From contig CAMDLJ010000066.1 in assembly GCA_945901665.1 (NCBI GenBank), positions 1-9,999 of the forward strand: a stretch of DNA of 9,999 nt, written 5' to 3'. Under the pieces are notes generated by a model. It searched no databases. It was given only the letters and a program-made list of their open reading frames with translations, and was not told the origin of the DNA. The stretch comes from Bordetella parapertussis (GTDB lineage Bacteria; Pseudomonadota; Gammaproteobacteria; Burkholderiales; Burkholderiaceae). Positions 7,393 to 9,999 of this stretch are shown one piece after another. Both the position numbers and the translations under genes were made by a program. How positions within the stretch are numbered: the stretch's first letter is position 1; every line of letters begins with the position of its first letter.

Positions 7393-8000
7393 GCCACAAA
7401 CCTCCGCAATGCCAGCCCCATGGCCAAAGAGCTGGCTTGTGCGTTGGCGCGACCGGGCACCAACCGCTGTGCGTGCTCGCTCCAGCACTGCAATGCCTGG
7501 GCTTGGACGTCAACCACCCAGGGCATGAGATCGGCGGCGCGCACCCAATCCAGCATGGGCTGCAAGTCACTCAAGGGCACAGCACAGACGGTGTACGCCG
7601 CGCCATTGGCATGCGGTGTGTCAAGGGTGTTGTGCCCAGCGTAGTCCCAGCTGACCTGAGAAATATCCCATGGCAGTTGGTCGCGTAAGCGCAAACCAAT
7701 TTGAAAATGCAAGTCCTCACCTTGCAAGCGCGCATCCAACACCATCAGCTGTTGCCACACGCTTTGGTCCGAGACGGCCACAGCAACCCGCCGCACCCGG
7801 CTGGCACTGCGCCGCCAAGCACGCGCCAAAGCCGCACTGGGATTGGACTCACCCAGCCAGCTTTCTTGCTCGCTCACACTCAGCCGCCAGCCCCGGGCCG
7901 GGTGACCGTCAACGGCCACCAAGCTCAAGCTGTCTTCACCCCAATCGACCCCGAGCAAGGCTTGACGCCCAGCGCGCATGAAGTTTTTACCCCACGCCAT
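7389..8000 (-). CDS. pilM: Truncated-form PilM: actin-like type IV pilus protein lacking the second lobe
   Basis: Cytoplasmic actin-like partner of PilN, here only 203 residues against about 350 in typical PilM. The first phosphate motif is visible as GVDWGEDSLSLV (17-28). A segment matching the family's lobe-1 order follows: QIGLRLRDQLPWDISQVSWDY (100-120), then TVCAVPLSDLQPMLDWVRAADLMPWVVDVQAQAL (137-170). In ordinary PilM this VVDVEAxAL point leads into a second lobe with the IG(A/S)xxT nucleotide motif and a GG motif. Here only about 33 residues remain, ending SSLAMGLALRRF, which resembles the family's C-terminal CGLALRxF helix. No stretch before pilN could encode the missing lobe in another frame. 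ATG 8000 was chosen over 8054 because AGGGAGGTG lies 3 bases upstream. It is first in the leftward array. A HofM/ComA-type short form is the main alternative name. Confidence 0.82.
   Translation of the reverse strand: MAWGKNFMRAGRQALLGVDWGEDSLSLVAVDGHPARGWRLSVSEQESWLGESNPSAALARAWRRSASRVRRVAVAVSDQSVWQQLMVLDARLQGEDLHFQIGLRLRDQLPWDISQVSWDYAGHNTLDTPHANGAAYTVCAVPLSDLQPMLDWVRAADLMPWVVDVQAQALQCWSEHAQRLVPGRANAQASSLAMGLALRRFVA
7401..7405 (-). promoter_or_regulatory. Ribosome-binding site deciding the GTG start of pilN
   Basis: On the minus strand GGAGG lies 8 bases before the GTG at 7392-7390, inside the end of pilM. It supports GTG initiation at the GTGA overlap. Confidence 0.75.
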
Positions 8001-8003
8001 GTG

Positions 8004-8012
8004 CACCTCCCT
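8004..8012 (-). promoter_or_regulatory. Near-perfect ribosome-binding site of pilM
   Basis: On the minus strand AGGGAGGTG is followed by CAC and the ATG at 8000. This is almost fully complementary to the 16S rRNA tail and rules out the weaker upstream ATGs at 8054, 8036 and 8027 as main starts. Confidence 0.8.
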
Positions 8013-8060
8013 GACCTTTTTCCCCATCCTAACCATGAATGCTTTTGGTTTCAATACCCA

Positions 8061-8083
8061 CCACCCAATTCACCCCCGGGTGG
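8061..8083. repeat. Short inverted repeat overlapping the mrcA promoter
   Basis: CCACCC at 8061-8066 is the inverted complement of GGGTGG at 8078-8083, with 11 bases between them. An alternative tighter pairing is CACCC with GGGTG around a CC centre (8071-8082). The dyad covers the proposed -35 box and the start of the spacer of the rightward promoter, so it could be an operator. With G/C-rich arms this short, chance is a real alternative. Confidence 0.35.
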
Positions 8084-8096
8084 TATTTTTTATAAT
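8069..8096 (+). promoter_or_regulatory. Sigma70-type promoter for mrcA
   Basis: A perfect -10 box TATAAT at 8091-8096 sits in an A/T-rich island within G+C-rich DNA. The best -35 candidate is TTCACC at 8069-8074 (four of six consensus bases), spaced 16 bases from the -10. Transcription would begin near 8103, giving a leader of about 38 bases before the mrcA ATG. The rest of the 140-bp intergenic region (8001-8140) holds no gene. It must also contain the promoter for the leftward pil array, but I see no convincing minus-strand -35/-10 pair. Confidence 0.55.
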
Positions 8097-8140
8097 CACT
8101 GTTTTGTTTCACCGCGCGGGCCACACCGGCGCGGTTGCCC

Positions 8141-9999
8141 ATGAACCGTAAGTCCCCCCCCGAGGCACCCGCCAATGACAGCAGCCCCTCCCAATTGGGG
8201 GCCTTGGTATGGGGCTTTCTCAAGTGGTCCATTGGCCTGAGCGTGGCTGGTGTTTTGTCGGTTTCCCTGTTGGTGGCCCTGGCCCTGGCGATGGCCTATC
8301 CCCAGCTGCCCGACATCTCTGACCTGGCCGATTACCGCCCCAAACTCTCCATGCGGGTGTACTCGGTAGAGGGCACTTTGATTGGCGAGTTTGGCGAAGA
8401 GCGGCGCAATTACACAGAGTTCAAAGACATCCCGCAGGTCATGAAGGACGCGGTCTTGGCCATCGAGGATGCCCGCTTTTATCACCATGGTGGGGTCGAT
8501 TACATTGGCTTGGCGCGCGCCAGCTTGGCCAACTTAGGCCGGGCCAAAAGCCAGGGGGCCTCGACCATCACCATGCAGGTGGCGCGCAACGTTTACCTGA
8601 CTTCAGAGAAAACCTTTACCCGCAAAATTTACGAACTGCTGCTGACCTTCAAGCTCGAACACCTGCTGACCAAAGACCAAAGTTTCGAGATCTACCTGAA
8701 CCAGATTTTTTTGGGCAACCGCGCATATGGCTTTGCCGCAGCCTGTGAGGCGTATTTCGGCAAACCCTTGAAGTCCATCACGGTGGCCGAGGCCGCCATG
8801 TTGGCAGGTTTGCCCAAAGCCCCATCGGCCTACAACCCCATCAACAACCCCAAGCGGGCACGCTCGCGCCAGCTCTACATCATTGAGCGCATGCTCGACA
8901 ACGGCTTTATCACCCAGGCCCAAGCCGATCAGGCCAAGGGCGAAGAGTTGCAGGTGCGCAATGCCAACCTGGGCTTTCGCAACCATGCCGACTATGTGGC
9001 CGAGATGGCGCGCTCCTTGATGTTTGCCCAGTACGGGGTAGACGCCTATACCCGGGGCCTGAAGGTGTACACCACGGTGCGTGCCGCCGATCAAGAGGTG
9101 GCCTACCAAGCACTGCGCCGGGGCATCATGGACTATGAAAAACGCCAGCATTACCGCGGCCCCGAAAAGTTCATCGACCTGCCCGCCAATGCACGCGAGC
9201 GCGATGAGCTGATCGACGACACCTTGATCGAACAAGGCGACAAAGGCGACTTGTTGGCCGCTGTGGTGCTGGAAGCCTCGCCCAAATTGGTGCGCGCTGT
9301 GCGCCAAAACGGCGAGGTGATCGAGGTCACGGGTGAGGGGCTCAAACCGGTGCAATCGGGATTGGCCGACAAAGCGCCGCCCAATATCAAGCTCAGGCCC
9401 GGCGCGGTGATCCGCATCGTGAAAGGAACGGTTTGGGAAATCACCCAACTGCCTGAGGTAGAGGGGGCTTTTGTCGCCTTGGACCCACGCGACGGCGCCA
9501 TCCGCGCCTTGGTCGGTGGTTTTGACTTTGATAAAAACAAATTCAACCACGTGACCCAAGCCTGGCGCCAGCCCGGGTCGAGCTTCAAACCCTTCATTTA
9601 CTCTGCCGCTCTGGAAAAGGGTTTCACCCCAGCCACCGTGGTCAACGATTCACCGCTGTTTTACGACGCCAGCGTGACCGGCAGCCAAGCCTGGGAACCC
9701 AAAAATTACGACGGCACCTTTGAAGGGCCCATGAGTTTGCGCAAGGGCTTGGCCAAGTCAAAGAACATGATTTCGATTCGGGTGCTTGAAGCCGTGGGGC
9801 CACAAAACGCCCAAAACTGGATTGCCCAGTTTGGGTTTGACCCCCAACGCCACCCGGCCTATCTGACGATGGCGCTGGGTGCTGGATCGGTCACCCCCTT
9901 GCAAATGGCCACCGGTTATTCGGTGTTTGCCAACGGAGGCTTTCGCATCAACCCCTATCTGATCACCAAGGTGACCGATGCCATGGGCAAAGTGCTCTC
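8141..9999 (+). CDS. mrcA: Penicillin-binding protein 1A (bifunctional glycosyltransferase/transpeptidase), 3' end cut
   Basis: Class A PBP that polymerises and cross-links peptidoglycan on the outer face of the inner membrane. The first 619 codons are visible, with no stop before the window edge. A short cytoplasmic tail is followed by a membrane helix at about 30-52. The GT51 domain shows the catalytic E109 in AIEDARFYHHGGVD, then QGASTITMQVARN, the KIYELLLTFKLE segment and EIYLNQIFLGNRAYGFAAA. The transpeptidase domain shows the nucleophile S480 in PGSSFKPF (SxxK at 480-483) and the SxN motif S540-K541-N542; the KTG motif lies beyond the window. The OB-like insert between the domains, usual for PBP1A, includes LIEQGDKGDLLAAVVLE. 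ATG 8141 is the natural start, although its Shine-Dalgarno sequence is poor; TTG 8135 is a weak alternative. It is divergent from the pil array, as in many proteobacteria. Confidence 0.97.
   Translation, partial: MNRKSPPEAPANDSSPSQLGALVWGFLKWSIGLSVAGVLSVSLLVALALAMAYPQLPDISDLADYRPKLSMRVYSVEGTLIGEFGEERRNYTEFKDIPQVMKDAVLAIEDARFYHHGGVDYIGLARASLANLGRAKSQGASTITMQVARNVYLTSEKTFTRKIYELLLTFKLEHLLTKDQSFEIYLNQIFLGNRAYGFAAACEAYFGKPLKSITVAEAAMLAGLPKAPSAYNPINNPKRARSRQLYIIERMLDNGFITQAQADQAKGEELQVRNANLGFRNHADYVAEMARSLMFAQYGVDAYTRGLKVYTTVRAADQEVAYQALRRGIMDYEKRQHYRGPEKFIDLPANARERDELIDDTLIEQGDKGDLLAAVVLEASPKLVRAVRQNGEVIEVTGEGLKPVQSGLADKAPPNIKLRPGAVIRIVKGTVWEITQLPEVEGAFVALDPRDGAIRALVGGFDFDKNKFNHVTQAWRQPGSSFKPFIYSAALEKGFTPATVVNDSPLFYDASVTGSQAWEPKNYDGTFEGPMSLRKGLAKSKNMISIRVLEAVGPQNAQNWIAQFGFDPQRHPAYLTMALGAGSVTPLQMATGYSVFANGGFRINPYLITKVTDAMGKVL

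Noticed and set aside
7389..7480. Frameshift as the cause of the short PilM
   Set aside because: The pilN start follows directly by GTGA overlap, leaving no DNA that could encode the missing lobe, and the C-terminal helix remains in frame.
5768..7570. Extending the pilO-P frame upstream to give a 600-residue protein
   Set aside because: The upstream part lies over pilN and pilM in another frame and has no family resemblance. The ATGA overlap and strong Shine-Dalgarno sequence mark 6745 as the start.
8083..8094. TATAAA on the minus strand as the -10 box for pilM
   Set aside because: It is the reverse reading of the same A/T-rich tract as the mrcA -10 box, and no -35 box is found at a proper distance.
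8603..9559. Long minus-strand open frame (318 codons) opposite mrcA
   Set aside because: It is antisense to unmistakable PBP1A motifs, and such shadow frames are common in G+C-rich genes.

Overview
The window looks like a chromosomal housekeeping region of a betaproteobacterium, most likely Burkholderiales and probably a Comamonadaceae relative. This rests on the gene order mrcA / pilM-N-O-P-Q / aroK / aroB / dgt, on moderately high G+C, and on protein sequences close to that group's AroB, AroK, Dgt and PBP1A. The genus is not established. The order mrcA, pilus genes, aroK, aroB is shared with gammaproteobacteria; in E. coli the pilus genes there are hofMNOPQ. There are no tRNAs, rRNAs, insertion sequences, CRISPR arrays or phage genes.

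The layout is divergent from a 140-bp intergenic region (8001-8140). Rightward is mrcA (penicillin-binding protein 1A), cut by the window edge after 619 codons, with a convincing -10 box upstream. Leftward is one tightly packed array: pilM (7389-8000), pilN (6742-7392), a fused pilO-pilP (5768-6745), pilQ (4197-5771), aroK (3613-4185), aroB (2506-3603), dgt (1274-2440), an MFS transporter (27-1277), and possibly the start of another gene at the left edge. Several junctions are 4-base stop/start overlaps (GTGA or ATGA), so translational coupling is likely. I moved the starts of pilM, pilN, pilO-P, dgt and the MFS gene inside longer open frames because strong Shine-Dalgarno sequences or stop/start overlaps mark the internal starts.

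The most interesting part is the type IV pilus alignment cluster, which is remodelled compared with the textbook version. PilM is only about 203 residues instead of about 350: it keeps the first actin-like lobe and the last helix but lacks the second lobe. PilO and PilP are one 325-residue polypeptide with no separate PilP lipoprotein signal. PilQ is 524 residues, with no room for the usual N-terminal AMIN domains. All frames are intact and have good ribosome-binding sites, so this reads as a functional compact machine, not decay. PilM (cytoplasmic), PilN and PilO-P (inner membrane and periplasm) would together link the pilus motor to the PilQ outer-membrane secretin. No prepilin, ATPase or prepilin peptidase gene is in the window, so whether it serves piliation, twitching or DNA uptake cannot be read here. 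AroK and AroB are two steps of the shikimate pathway, Dgt is a nucleotide phosphohydrolase-like protein, and PBP1A builds peptidoglycan.
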